A DNA stretch of 37,785 bases from Actinobaculum massiliense (GTDB lineage Bacteria > Actinomycetota > Actinomycetes > Actinomycetales > Actinomycetaceae), in assembly GCF_001457435.1 (NCBI RefSeq), contig NZ_LN881714.1, positions 1 to 37,785 of the forward strand. The letters run 5' to 3'. Position numbers and translations under genes: made by a program. Below the pieces are notes generated by a model, which was not told the origin of the DNA, made no database searches, and was given only the letters and a program-made list of their open reading frames with translations. Each line of letters opens with the position of its first letter. The stretch's first letter is position 1. Below, piece after piece: positions 30,457 to 36,279 of this stretch.

Positions 30457-30692
30457 TAGTCTCGTATTCCTTGGTTGAGCCAGGCTTCGAGGTCTTTGCG
30501 CCAGATCAGTTTTTTGTTGAGGGTTTTCCCGCCGCGTATGGGGCGGAAGACGGGGAGGTCTCCGGCGTTGATGGCTTCGGTGATGGTGGTGGCTGAGAGG
30601 GATACGGCTTCGGCTGCGTCTTTGACTGAGTAGGCGAGTTTTTCTATCGGGCGTGCGGGTAGTCGCTTAGTCGTCGTTTTTTGTATACTCAT
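30456..30692 (-). CDS. Excisionase-like HTH protein
   Basis: The product has 78 residues. A MerR/excisionase-type HTH is clear: LAYSVKDAAEAVSLSATTIT, then EAINAGDLPVFRPIRGGKTL, then KKLIWRKDLEAWLNQG. This DNA-binding fold is used by phage Xis proteins, which bend attachment-site arms and favour excision, and by related regulators. It sits in the early operon, away from the integrase, which is common. It overlaps the XRE gene upstream by four bases. Confidence 0.75.
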   Translation of the reverse strand: MSIQKTTTKRLPARPIEKLAYSVKDAAEAVSLSATTITEAINAGDLPVFRPIRGGKTLNKKLIWRKDLEAWLNQGIRD

Positions 30693-30982
30693 TGGTGGAG
30701 GCCTTTCGTGTCTTCGGAGCGGGCAACCCGATGTCCTTTACTTTGTTGGGGTTGCCCGCTCACTGGCGTGTAGGGCACCCGGATGGAACCCGCGGGTAGC
30801 TCGAGGGTTTCTTCTAGGCGATCAAGCATGTGGCGGGAGATGCCGCGCCTACCGGTCTCGATCGCGGACAGGGTGCCTCGTGAGACGCCTAGCTCGTCGG
30901 CGAGGGTTGTGAGCGTGTAGCCGAGGCGTTCGCGCATGGCGCGTAGCGTGACCCGCGGGGCGTTCTCTGGATAGTTAGTCAT
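30689..30982 (-). CDS. XRE-family transcriptional regulator
   Basis: The product has 97 residues from the ATG at 30982 (MTNYPENAPRVTLRAMRERL). A longer reading to 31051 would run into the structured element. The HTH core is LRAMRERLGYTLTTLADELG followed by VSRGTLSAIETGRRGISRHM, typical of Cro/C1-type DNA-binding domains. It heads the main early operon, so it may act as a Cro-like switch protein. The two tandem structured elements lie directly upstream. Confidence 0.8.
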   Translation of the reverse strand: MTNYPENAPRVTLRAMRERLGYTLTTLADELGVSRGTLSAIETGRRGISRHMLDRLEETLELPAGSIRVPYTPVSGQPQQSKGHRVARSEDTKGLHQ

Positions 30983-31027
30983 GGCGTGGGCTCTCCCGGT
31001 TCCGTCTTTGGGTATGGGTGTGAAGCC

Positions 31028-31312
31028 CCACTGGGGTTGGTGTGAAAACACTAGTTTTATCTTTCTTTTCGCTTCGCCTTTTCAGGGCGGTGGGTATTGC
31101 GACCCGTGTTTTTGCGTGACCGGCAAAAATAAAGGGCCGGGAGCTGAAAAAACCGCGAAAAGTCGGCCAACCGGTATTCCCCGCGATGGGTGTTGTATTC
31201 CCGGTGTACTCCCGGCTTAAAGCCGTAGACATAAGACTGCCGCTCATTCCGGGAGCGGTCAGCCGCTTTTCGCAGGTGTTTTCAGCACCTGCTACGACTA
31301 TACCCGAAACCG
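31028..31312. ncRNA. Structured element A (candidate RNA), tandem copy 1
   Basis: This is one of two copies spaced 330 bases apart. A conserved core (about 31163-31265) has internal hairpins, for example GGCTTAAAGCC and CCGCTC with GAGCGG. It is framed by two paired segments: CTGAAAA (31144-31150) with TTTTCAG (31279-31285), and GCGAAAAG (31155-31162) with CTTTTCGC (31266-31273). TTTTCAG lies in the loop of a CAGGTG/CACCTG hairpin, so the first pairing would be a loop contact. A further set occurs upstream: TGAAAA at 31043, CTTTTCGC at 31065, TTTTCAG at 31079. The strand that is expressed cannot be decided. No known RNA family was recognised. Confidence 0.7.
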
Positions 31313-31357
31313 GACGCGTGTAGGGCGGCGTGGTGGAAGGGAATTTTTGGGTGCGGC

Positions 31358-31642
31358 TGCGCACCCCATTCAAGGGTTGGTGTAGAAACATGTTCGGCTT
31401 TGGCCTTCGCTTTTCTAGAGCGGATAGGGCGACCCTTGGTTTTGCGTGACCGGCAAAATGTGAGGGCCGGGAGCTAGAAAAACCGTCCAAAGTCGGCCAA
31501 CCGGTATTCCCCTTGGCGGGTGTTGTATTCCCGGTGTACTCCCGGCTTAAAGCCGTAGTAATAAGACTGCCGCTCATTCCGGGAGCGGTCAGCCGCTTTG
31601 GACAGGTGTTTCTAGCACCTGCTACGACTATACCCGAAACCG
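31358..31642. ncRNA. Structured element B (candidate RNA), tandem copy 2
   Basis: The core is nearly identical to element A, but the pairing segments differ in a compensated way: CTAGAAA (31474-31480) with TTTCTAG (31609-31615), and GTCCAAAG (31485-31492) with CTTTGGAC (31596-31603). The upstream set is also changed in step: TAGAAA at 31383, CTTTGGCC at 31398 (one mismatch), TTTCTAG at 31412. The hairpin CAGGTG/CACCTG is unchanged and its loop carries the new sequence. Both copies end with a shared ACTATACCCGAAACCGG stretch. Confidence 0.7.
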
Positions 31643-31698
31643 GCGAGGGTTGGGTGCAGTGAAGTGTGGGCATAATTTTTGCTTTCGCGAGTGCTGGG

Positions 31699-31926
31699 TT
31701 ATTTGGGTTGTGGGATTGCTTCGGCGACGTCGGCGAAGTTGTTTGCGAGTCCGGTGTTGACGGCTTCTGCCATGAAGGAGGCGTCGGGTTCGGCTTGTTC
31801 GTTGAGTATGCGGATGAGTTTGTCTGGGGTGGTGTGGAGGGTGCGTGCGAGGGCTGTGTGGTTGAGGGGGAGGTTTTGGAGTTGGGTGCGGAATTGCTGG
31901 GTTAGTCGGGTTTTAGGTTTGTTCAT
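31699..31926 (-). CDS. HTH-type regulator, divergent from the repressor genes
   Basis: The product has 75 residues from the ATG at 31926 (MNKPKTRLTQQFRTQLQNLP). AGGAG lies eight bases upstream. A start at 31950 is less well placed. The segment NHTALARTLHTTPDKLIRIL resembles an HTH, followed by a helical C-terminus (AEAVNTGLANNFADVAEAIP). It is first in the leftward transcript and divergent from the three plus-strand HTH genes, which is the usual arrangement of a lysis-lysogeny switch. Confidence 0.65.
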   Translation of the reverse strand: MNKPKTRLTQQFRTQLQNLPLNHTALARTLHTTPDKLIRILNEQAEPDASFMAEAVNTGLANNFADVAEAIPQPK

Positions 31927-31940
31927 AGCTCTCACTCCTG

Positions 31941-32038
31941 CATTGTGCAACGGGATTATTGCCTAGCGCAACGCTAGCGCTATGCCGCCCGTGTGTCAAG
32001 CAACCAGCTATGGTTTTATTGCGCGGTGCAACGTTGCG
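31941..32038. promoter_or_regulatory. Operator cluster with repeated TGCAACG / CGCAACG
   Basis: Short repeats cluster between the divergent genes: TGTGCAACG near 31945, GCGCAACGCTAGCGC at 31966-31980, and TTGCGCGGTGCAACGTTGCG at 32019-32038. The last contains the palindrome CAACGTTG. One group overlaps the minus-strand -10, another lies between the plus-strand -35 and -10. They are likely operators for one or more of the HTH proteins here. Confidence 0.6.
31971..31999 (-). promoter_or_regulatory. Early leftward promoter
   Basis: On the minus strand TTGACA (31994-31999) and TAGCGT (31971-31976) are separated by 17 bases. The -35 is perfect and the -10 keeps the key TA...T bases. Transcription would start near 31963 and run through the small HTH gene toward the tandem elements and the early operon. 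A CAACG repeat overlaps the -10. Confidence 0.7.
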
Positions 32039-32047
32039 GGGTAGAGT
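32019..32047 (+). promoter_or_regulatory. Repressor promoter, leaderless transcript
   Basis: TTGCGC (32019-32024) and TAGAGT (32042-32047) are 17 bases apart. The ATG of the first HTH gene lies seven bases after the -10, so transcription should begin at the start codon itself. No ribosome binding site is needed, a common feature in actinobacteria and their phage repressors. Confidence 0.65.
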
Positions 32048-32054
32048 GGAAGGT

Positions 32055-32405
32055 ATGACATCAATTGAATGGTTAGAGGAAACGATCGGTGACGATTCCA
32101 TGTCTGAGGCCGCTCGCAAGAGCGGTTTTCCCACCTCGACGCTCACCAGGCAGATAGGGCGAGGTAATTTATCTGCGGAAGTTGCCGTGGCGATTGCTCG
32201 CGCTTATGGCGTGGATGTGGAAACGGCTCTTATACGGCAGGGACTCATTACCGAGGAGGAAGTATCCTCAGCGCGGAAGCGATATTCACTTAGCACCTTT
32301 TCAGATAAGGAGTTAGCCGGGGAAATTGCGCGCCGCGTATTAAACGATCCCGGCCCCGAGCTAAAAGCGCCACTTAGCGAGAATTATGACGCCTCCAATC
32401 AATAA
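32055..32405 (+). CDS. HTH immunity repressor candidate
   Basis: The product has 116 residues. An HTH region near the N-terminus reads MSEAARKSGFPTSTLTRQIG, then RGNLSAEVAVAIARAYGVDV. The C-terminus is acidic and helical (SLSTFSDKELAGEIARRVLN). The ATG at 32055 is placed by the promoter seven bases upstream. A start at 31959 would cross that promoter. As the first gene of the plus-strand lysogeny operon, it is the best candidate for the phage repressor, and the ImmA-like protease encoded at 35629 may act on it. Confidence 0.72.
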   Translation: MTSIEWLEETIGDDSMSEAARKSGFPTSTLTRQIGRGNLSAEVAVAIARAYGVDVETALIRQGLITEEEVSSARKRYSLSTFSDKELAGEIARRVLNDPGPELKAPLSENYDASNQ

Positions 32406-32649
32406 CGACCCGCAAAGCGGTCTCAATGGTGCCGTAGCGGCAGAACTCCGCGCGGAAAAAGCAATTCAACAAACGACATTCGACGATCTCGCACATCAGA
32501 CGGGGATATCGAAACGTACCCTGATTCGAATATTGAACGCGGACCGGATTATTACTACCGCCTACCTCGAATCACTGTGTACCGCGCTAGGGATCACCCC
32601 AATCGATATAATCGCCCGAGCGACTAAACGCATGGGGTCAGGAGCATAG
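32386..32649 (+). CDS. XRE-family HTH protein
   Basis: The product has 87 residues. The HTH is clear: AVAAELRAEKAIQQTTFDDL, AHQTGISKRTLIRILNADRI, ITTAYLESLCTALGITPIDI. It overlaps the upstream repressor gene by 20 bases, in another frame, and is followed four bases later by a third HTH gene. It could share operators with the neighbours or act as anti-repressor. The individual role is not visible. Confidence 0.75.
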   Translation: MTPPINNDPQSGLNGAVAAELRAEKAIQQTTFDDLAHQTGISKRTLIRILNADRIITTAYLESLCTALGITPIDIIARATKRMGSGA

Positions 32650-32653
32650 GGGT

Positions 32654-32932
32654 ATGGCAGTTCGAAAAAAGGGGTTATCCCCTGTAGAAATACAGGCCCA
32701 GCGGCTTCTCGCCGATGCAGTGTCAGCATCATCGCTGAGCCAAAAAGAAATAGGCCAAGCAGTCGGTATTTCGCAAAACCGTGTCGGAATTATTTTGCGA
32801 AGAGAGACGCCACCTGCAACCATTGGGGAATTACTCTCGATCGCGAGTGTAGTGGGAGCTGATGGTGTGGAAATCATTTCCAAAGCCACCCAGGCGGACG
32901 CGGCATCTAACGGCGATTCAGAGGGCGCATAG
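32654..32932 (+). CDS. HTH protein, third of the lysogeny operon
   Basis: The product has 92 residues. The HTH segment is AVSASSLSQKEIGQAVGISQ followed by NRVGIILRRETPPATIGELL. The C-terminus is Ala/Asp/Glu-rich and probably disordered. The ATG lies four bases after the stop of the previous gene. Three small regulators in a row are more than a simple repressor switch needs, so at least one may govern something else, for example the accessory genes downstream. Confidence 0.7.
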   Translation: MAVRKKGLSPVEIQAQRLLADAVSASSLSQKEIGQAVGISQNRVGIILRRETPPATIGELLSIASVVGADGVEIISKATQADAASNGDSEGA

Positions 32933-32964
32933 CCCCTTACCCCCTTTACCGAATTAACGTTGGC

Positions 32965-32992
32965 TTGCGCACGGTAGTCTTATCTTTAAAAT
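32965..32992 (+). promoter_or_regulatory. Promoter of the membrane HNH gene
   Basis: TTGCGC (32965-32970) and TAAAAT (32987-32992) are 16 bases apart. The same -35 hexamer is found in the repressor promoter. Transcription would start about 20 bases before the ATG at 33020, which has GAGGGG as ribosome binding site. The gene can therefore be expressed in the lysogen. Confidence 0.55.
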
Positions 32993-33019
32993 TTTTTGTT
33001 GTGTGGGTGAGGGGACGTT

Positions 33020-34024
33020 ATGCCATACGTAATCCTTTTCTTTGTCGTGGCGGGTCTGATCATGCTGGCGTTGAAGTATTGGTACATCGTCGTGGGCGTT
33101 ATAGCGGTGATTGCGCTTGCGATCTGGTTGCCTGGGGCTATTAGGCGTATGCGGCGTGATGCGTATTTTGCGAGCGAGGAGTTCAAGGCGCATAAGGCCG
33201 CTATCGCGGACTTGGTGAAAGAGCATAACGACATTGCGGAATACGCGGCCGAGCTGAGGAATACCCATGAGTTCACGTTAGGGGCGAGCAGTACTGGGAA
33301 ATATGCGGGCCTTGCGGAATTCCGGAATACGAGTTCGCATAATTATCGGCGTGATCGTAATAAGGCCAACTATGATGCCGATAATGTCTATAACTGTTCG
33401 CTCCAGGTGGTTCGCAATGCTAAGCGCGACCCGCTCAAGTACCTCATGAAATACTTCGATATCGAAGCCACGCAGGAGCGTTTAGCGGCGGTTGAGCGTC
33501 TCGGGGAAACAATTTCCAGGCTTGAGGGCGCGATAGAAAATCTGAAGAAGCGTGAATTCGAGGTCAGCCAATCAATTAAACCCCCGCTATTTATCATCAC
33601 CTATTATCGAGACGAGTTTTATAGCGAAATAGGTTTCGAACTGAAAGAGATAGAAGTTCCCTATCAACGGTATCGGTTCGAGTACGTGAGTGCGGGTGGG
33701 AATAGTTCCCAGACAACGGACATCGTTCTCAACGGGGAAACCATTGATGCGCTCATCGAAGTCATGTCAACGAAAATAAAGTTCTTGAAATCTGCTGCGG
33801 GGCAGAGAGCGCTCATGACACAGAAGCTACGTACCGCCATCAAGGAACGGGACGACTATACGTGCCAGATTTGTAACCTATCCGTGCGCGATGAACCAAA
33901 CCTGCTCTTAGAGATCGACCATATTATTCCGATAGCACGTGGCGGCCTTTCCACGGAGGACAACCTGCAAACGTTGTGCTGGCGGTGTAACCGTCACAAG
34001 GGAACGAAACTCCTAGAAAGCTAA
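33020..34024 (+). CDS. Membrane-anchored HNH endonuclease with coiled coil
   Basis: The product has 334 residues. Two N-terminal membrane segments (about 3-19 and 21-38) are followed by RRMRRD, which should face the cytoplasm. A middle region (45-110) is helical, then FDIEATQERLAAVERLGETI SRLE begins a coiled coil (about 150-185). A beta-rich part (190-245) follows. The C-terminus is an HNH nuclease: YTCQICNLSV, EIDHIIPIARGG, LCWRCNRHKG, with the expected two CxxC pairs and the DH. It sits among lysogeny genes with its own promoter, so a role in defending the lysogen against other phages is plausible, but not shown. Confidence 0.75.
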   Translation: MPYVILFFVVAGLIMLALKYWYIVVGVIAVIALAIWLPGAIRRMRRDAYFASEEFKAHKAAIADLVKEHNDIAEYAAELRNTHEFTLGASSTGKYAGLAEFRNTSSHNYRRDRNKANYDADNVYNCSLQVVRNAKRDPLKYLMKYFDIEATQERLAAVERLGETISRLEGAIENLKKREFEVSQSIKPPLFIITYYRDEFYSEIGFELKEIEVPYQRYRFEYVSAGGNSSQTTDIVLNGETIDALIEVMSTKIKFLKSAAGQRALMTQKLRTAIKERDDYTCQICNLSVRDEPNLLLEIDHIIPIARGGLSTEDNLQTLCWRCNRHKGTKLLES

Positions 34025-34037
34025 GGAAACGCGCAAT

Positions 34038-34099
34038 CTTCGGTCAGATAGGTAACCGAAGCGTGGTATGCCTCTAGACTACCGCACACCGCGAGCGCG
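34038..34099. repeat. 62-bp direct repeat, copy 1
   Basis: It aligns without gaps to 34774-34835, with about 84% identity by eye. It begins with the inverted repeat CTTCGGT/ACCGAAG around a 10-base spacer and ends with ACCGCGAGCGCG. The two copies flank the small-peptide locus. It could be a REP-like element, a protein-binding site, or part of a regulatory RNA. Confidence 0.75.
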
Positions 34100-34135
34100 C
34101 CGGGCGGGGCGATGGTGCAAATATGGTGGCACCCC

Positions 34136-34164
34136 TTGACCTGACGGCTTTGGTGCAGTATAGT
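34136..34164 (+). promoter_or_regulatory. Strong promoter of the small-peptide locus
   Basis: TTGACC (34136-34141) and TATAGT (34159-34164) are exactly 17 bases apart. It is one of the best matches to the vegetative consensus in the window. Just after the expected start, AGGGGT and ACCCCT (34174-34187) form a tight hairpin at the 5' end of the message. Confidence 0.75.
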
Positions 34165-34220
34165 TATGATTGTTAGGGGTAAACCCCTGGCAATAATTGA
34201 ATAGAGGGGAGGTGATCGCG

Positions 34221-34292
34221 ATGGAGATGATCTCTCTGGTTGTTTCAATCATTAGTTTGATTGTGACAATTTACTTCGGGCTAAAGAAGTAA
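34221..34292 (+). CDS. 23-residue membrane peptide, type I toxin-like
   Basis: The frame reads MEMISLVVSIISLIVTIYFG, then LKK and a TAA stop. It has a near-perfect ribosome binding site (GGGGAGGTG, six bases upstream). A single hydrophobic helix ending in lysines, a strong promoter and a 5' hairpin are typical of small membrane toxins of type I toxin-antitoxin systems, such as the Fst or holin-like toxin groups. An antisense RNA has not been identified with certainty. A leftward transcript ending at the terminator near 34740 is a candidate. Confidence 0.5.
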   Translation: MEMISLVVSIISLIVTIYFGLKK

Positions 34293-34358
34293 TCGGATCT
34301 GCCAGGTCGCCGCTAGGTGGTCTGGCTCCTCCCCTCACGTCCCATCATAGGAGATGAA

Positions 34359-34520
34359 ATGAAAACTTACCAAGCCCTTATTTGCCTTACGCTCACCGGG
34401 CTGGCGATTATGCTGGCACTTATCTCCGGGAAGGCTCCTGCTTGGCTTGAATGCGTAGCTATTGCGGTCTGGGTTATTGCTGGGGCGATTACCACCTATA
34501 GGGAGCGTACAAGAAAATGA
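34359..34520 (+). CDS. Small two-helix membrane protein
   Basis: The product has 53 residues from the ATG at 34359 (MKTYQALICLTLTGLAIMLA), which has AGGAG five bases upstream. A start at 34317 is less likely. Two membrane segments (about 4-21 and 27-45) end in a basic tail, TYRERTRK. Its stop overlaps the start of the HTH gene (ATGA). Function unknown. Confidence 0.6.
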   Translation: MKTYQALICLTLTGLAIMLALISGKAPAWLECVAIAVWVIAGAITTYRERTRK

Positions 34521-34717
34521 CGACCCACTACTTGTCTTCTTCCCAGGTTGCTGAACTATTAGGCATTAATCCTGGGACGTATCGTGACTATATTGCGAAG
34601 GGGTTGGCTCCTGAGCCTGACGTGACGATAGGGAAAATTGCTGGTTGGTTGCCTGAGACTATTAGGGATTGGGATAAGAAGCGGCCTGGGCGTGGGGCGA
34701 GAACTGACCTTCGATAG
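34517..34717 (+). CDS. AlpA/MerR-type HTH protein
   Basis: The product has 66 residues. HYLSSSQVAELLGINPGTYR, DYIAKGLAPEPDVTIGKIAG and WLPETIRDWDKKRPGRGART show the winged HTH of AlpA/excisionase type, with a basic C-terminus. It is translationally coupled to the membrane protein upstream. In the lysogeny region it might regulate the integrase or the flanking small-peptide locus, or be a second excisionase. Confidence 0.7.
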   Translation: MTTHYLSSSQVAELLGINPGTYRDYIAKGLAPEPDVTIGKIAGWLPETIRDWDKKRPGRGARTDLR

Positions 34718-34730
34718 GAAGACGATCTAG

Positions 34731-34768
34731 GGGAAACAAAAACGGCCACTTCCTTTTGAAAGTGGCCG
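34731..34768 (-). terminator. Minus-strand terminator in the peptide locus
   Basis: A 10-bp stem (ACGGCCACTT with AAGTGGCCGT, 34742-34769) with an 8-base loop is followed on the minus strand by TTTTTGTTT. It terminates leftward transcription, although all nearby genes are on plus. This suggests a short leftward transcript that starts to the right, through the second 62-bp repeat. Confidence 0.75.
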
Positions 34769-34773
34769 TCAAG

Positions 34774-34835
34774 CTTCGGTCAGATCGGTAACCGAAGGGT
34801 GGTATATCCCTATGTTACTGCGCACCGCGAGCGCG
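34774..34835. repeat. 62-bp direct repeat, copy 2
   Basis: Second copy of the repeat at 34038-34099, in the same orientation, with the same terminal inverted repeat and the 12-mer ACCGCGAGCGCG at its end. On the minus strand it lies directly upstream of the terminator at 34731-34768, so it may be the body of a small antisense RNA. Confidence 0.75.
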
Positions 34836-34927
34836 GTGGGCTTTGTGGTGTGGGCTTAATATTGTTGGCCTGGCGGCGGGTTTGATCGTATTGTTTTTGG
34901 TAGGCAGAGAGTGAAAGGCGCGGGAGC

Positions 34928-35632
34928 GTGAGCGATGATGATGAGCAGCGTGGAGGCGTTTCGCAAGGGGGCCCGGCGAGGGGTGCGGATTGTAATGAAT
35001 CCGACGGTGAGTTCGACACGAAAGAAGAATCTTGCGAAACAAAAGAAGGTGGTTATTCCTCCGAATTTGACGGCTCTGGCGTGGGCGGATACGGGTGCGG
35101 CGATGCGGACGGCGTTGGGCGTGAACTCGAAGAGGTCATAGCGGGGCTTCCACCGCATATTGCCGAGGCGCTGAAAGATGCGACAGCGCGGTTAGAACCC
35201 GAGGAAAAGCGGATTGTTGAGCAAGTTGCACTCTTCCATTCTGGCCCGTTGCCTGCACCAGATCAGCTTGCCGGTTATGGAAATGTTTTACCCGGATCTC
35301 CTGATCGTATTTTGCGGATGGCTGAGGCGAGTCAGGATGCCCGTATACGTAATCTCGATGCCCATTCGCGGAGTATTGACGGGGTGACTGAGGATAACCA
35401 TAGGCTTGCTCGCGCTGAAGCTTTTGGTATGCGTGTCATTACTCTCGGGTTTACTCTTTTGCCACTGTTATTTATTATAGCTCTTTTATTGGGTGCATAC
35501 ATCAGTAACACCGTTGTTCTTTGGGTAGGCGCAATTGGGACTATTGCCTCTGCATTTCCGGGTGTAATGTCAGCAATTCGCGGACGTTCCCCCAACTCCG
35601 ATTCTTCGCGACCTTCTTCCCACGGGAATTAG
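34928..35632 (+). CDS. DUF2335-like membrane protein
   Basis: The product has 234 residues from a GTG (34928). Residues 1-65 are acidic, Gly-rich and disordered. The middle matches DUF2335 proteins: IVEQVALFHSGPLPAPDQLA, then YGNVLPGSPDRILRMAEASQ, then helices. Two C-terminal membrane segments (about 168-190 and 194-212) follow, with RVITLGFTLLPLLFIIALLL. DUF2335 proteins are common in prophages and genomic islands, and their function is unknown. The gene ends head-on with the ImmA-like gene, sharing its last four bases. An overlapping basic frame at 34935-35141 is less likely coding. Confidence 0.7.
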   Translation: MSDDDEQRGGVSQGGPARGADCNESDGEFDTKEESCETKEGGYSSEFDGSGVGGYGCGDADGVGRELEEVIAGLPPHIAEALKDATARLEPEEKRIVEQVALFHSGPLPAPDQLAGYGNVLPGSPDRILRMAEASQDARIRNLDAHSRSIDGVTEDNHRLARAEAFGMRVITLGFTLLPLLFIIALLLGAYISNTVVLWVGAIGTIASAFPGVMSAIRGRSPNSDSSRPSSHGN

Positions 35633-36213
35633 TCACCTCTCAGTACTGCGCAGGCTCTAATCGAATTCCTGCACCAACCGCGAGCGCGGTGGAGGAAGCG
35701 TGGGGCGCCGATGGTAGCGAGTTCGCTGAGGCGTTCGAGGCGTTTTTGGGCGGCTGGTATGGAGACGTCGAAGTGGAGGGAGAGGGTGAGGGGGTCGTCT
35801 AGGTTGGGGGTGGCCAGGCGGACTTCGTTTTCTGGCATGAGTAGTGCGCCGGCGAATTGGTTGGCGTAGAACTCGTGGAGGTCGTATTTTTGGGTGGTGC
35901 GTCGTTCGATACCGTCGGTGAAGGAGAATTCCCTGTCGGAGGCTTGGACCATGCGTTCTATGTAGTGTCCGATTTCGTGGGCGAGGGTGAAGCGTTGGCG
36001 TTTTTCTGCTTTGCCCGCGTTGATGTATATGCGTGCTTTGTCCCGGTTTTCGCGTTTGATGATCATTCCGGAGGCGCCGCCTGGTAGGTCGTAGCGGTAT
36101 CTGACTTCGATATCGAGCATGGCGCATACTGCGTCTAAGTCGATTCGGCCTTTTTGTCCTAGGGCTTTTCTGAGGACGTTCGCGTTGTGCTCTGCTGCTT
36201 GCCATACCAACAT
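35629..36213 (-). CDS. ImmA/IrrE-like metalloprotease
   Basis: The product has 194 residues. The zinc-protease motif HExxH is in RFTLAHEIGHYIERMVQ, and a downstream Glu lies in DLHEFYANQFAGALLMPENE, both typical of the ImmA/IrrE (COG2856) family. Members cleave phage or element repressors and trigger induction. The start is the ATG at 36213, with GGGGAGGT upstream. A longer frame to 36504 lies inside the integrase. Placed between lysogeny genes and the integrase, it is likely the anti-repressor of this prophage. Confidence 0.88.
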   Translation of the reverse strand: MLVWQAAEHNANVLRKALGQKGRIDLDAVCAMLDIEVRYRYDLPGGASGMIIKRENRDKARIYINAGKAEKRQRFTLAHEIGHYIERMVQASDREFSFTDGIERRTTQKYDLHEFYANQFAGALLMPENEVRLATPNLDDPLTLSLHFDVSIPAAQKRLERLSELATIGAPRFLHRARGWCRNSIRACAVLRGD

Positions 36214-36248
36214 TTTGTTTGCACCTCCCCTCTCAGCTTTTACACTAC

Positions 36249-36279
36249 ACGCAAGCGTGGTTAGGAAACACGCTTGCGT
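36249..36279. terminator. 11-bp inverted repeat at the integrase 3' end
   Basis: ACGCAAGCGTG (36249-36259) and CACGCTTGCGT (36269-36279) form a perfect hairpin that covers the integrase stop codon. No clear T-run follows on either strand. It may stabilise or attenuate the integrase message before the ImmA-like gene. Confidence 0.5.

Larger units (their letters stand above)
30983..31698. other. 716-base noncoding region holding the two tandem elements
   Basis: A minus-strand reading frame of about 230 codons spans much of it, but it only repeats the duplicated element twice and changes at paired sites, so I treat the region as noncoding. Apart from the two elements it holds a short hairpin (GCCCCA/TGGGGT near 31025) and another around 31350 (GGGTGCGGC with GCGCACCC). 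It would be the leader of the early operon for transcripts from the minus-strand promoter at 31971-31999. Confidence 0.65.

Noticed and set aside
30975-31673. Minus-strand open frame of about 230 codons over the tandem elements
   Set aside because: It merely contains the duplicated element twice. The differences between copies follow base pairing rather than codon positions, and the sequence has no recognisable domain.
34935-35141. Basic 68-residue frame overlapping the DUF2335-like gene
   Set aside because: The overlapping GTG-started frame continues into a recognisable DUF2335 domain with membrane helices. Both frames could not be distinguished for the first 60 codons, but the longer one has family support.
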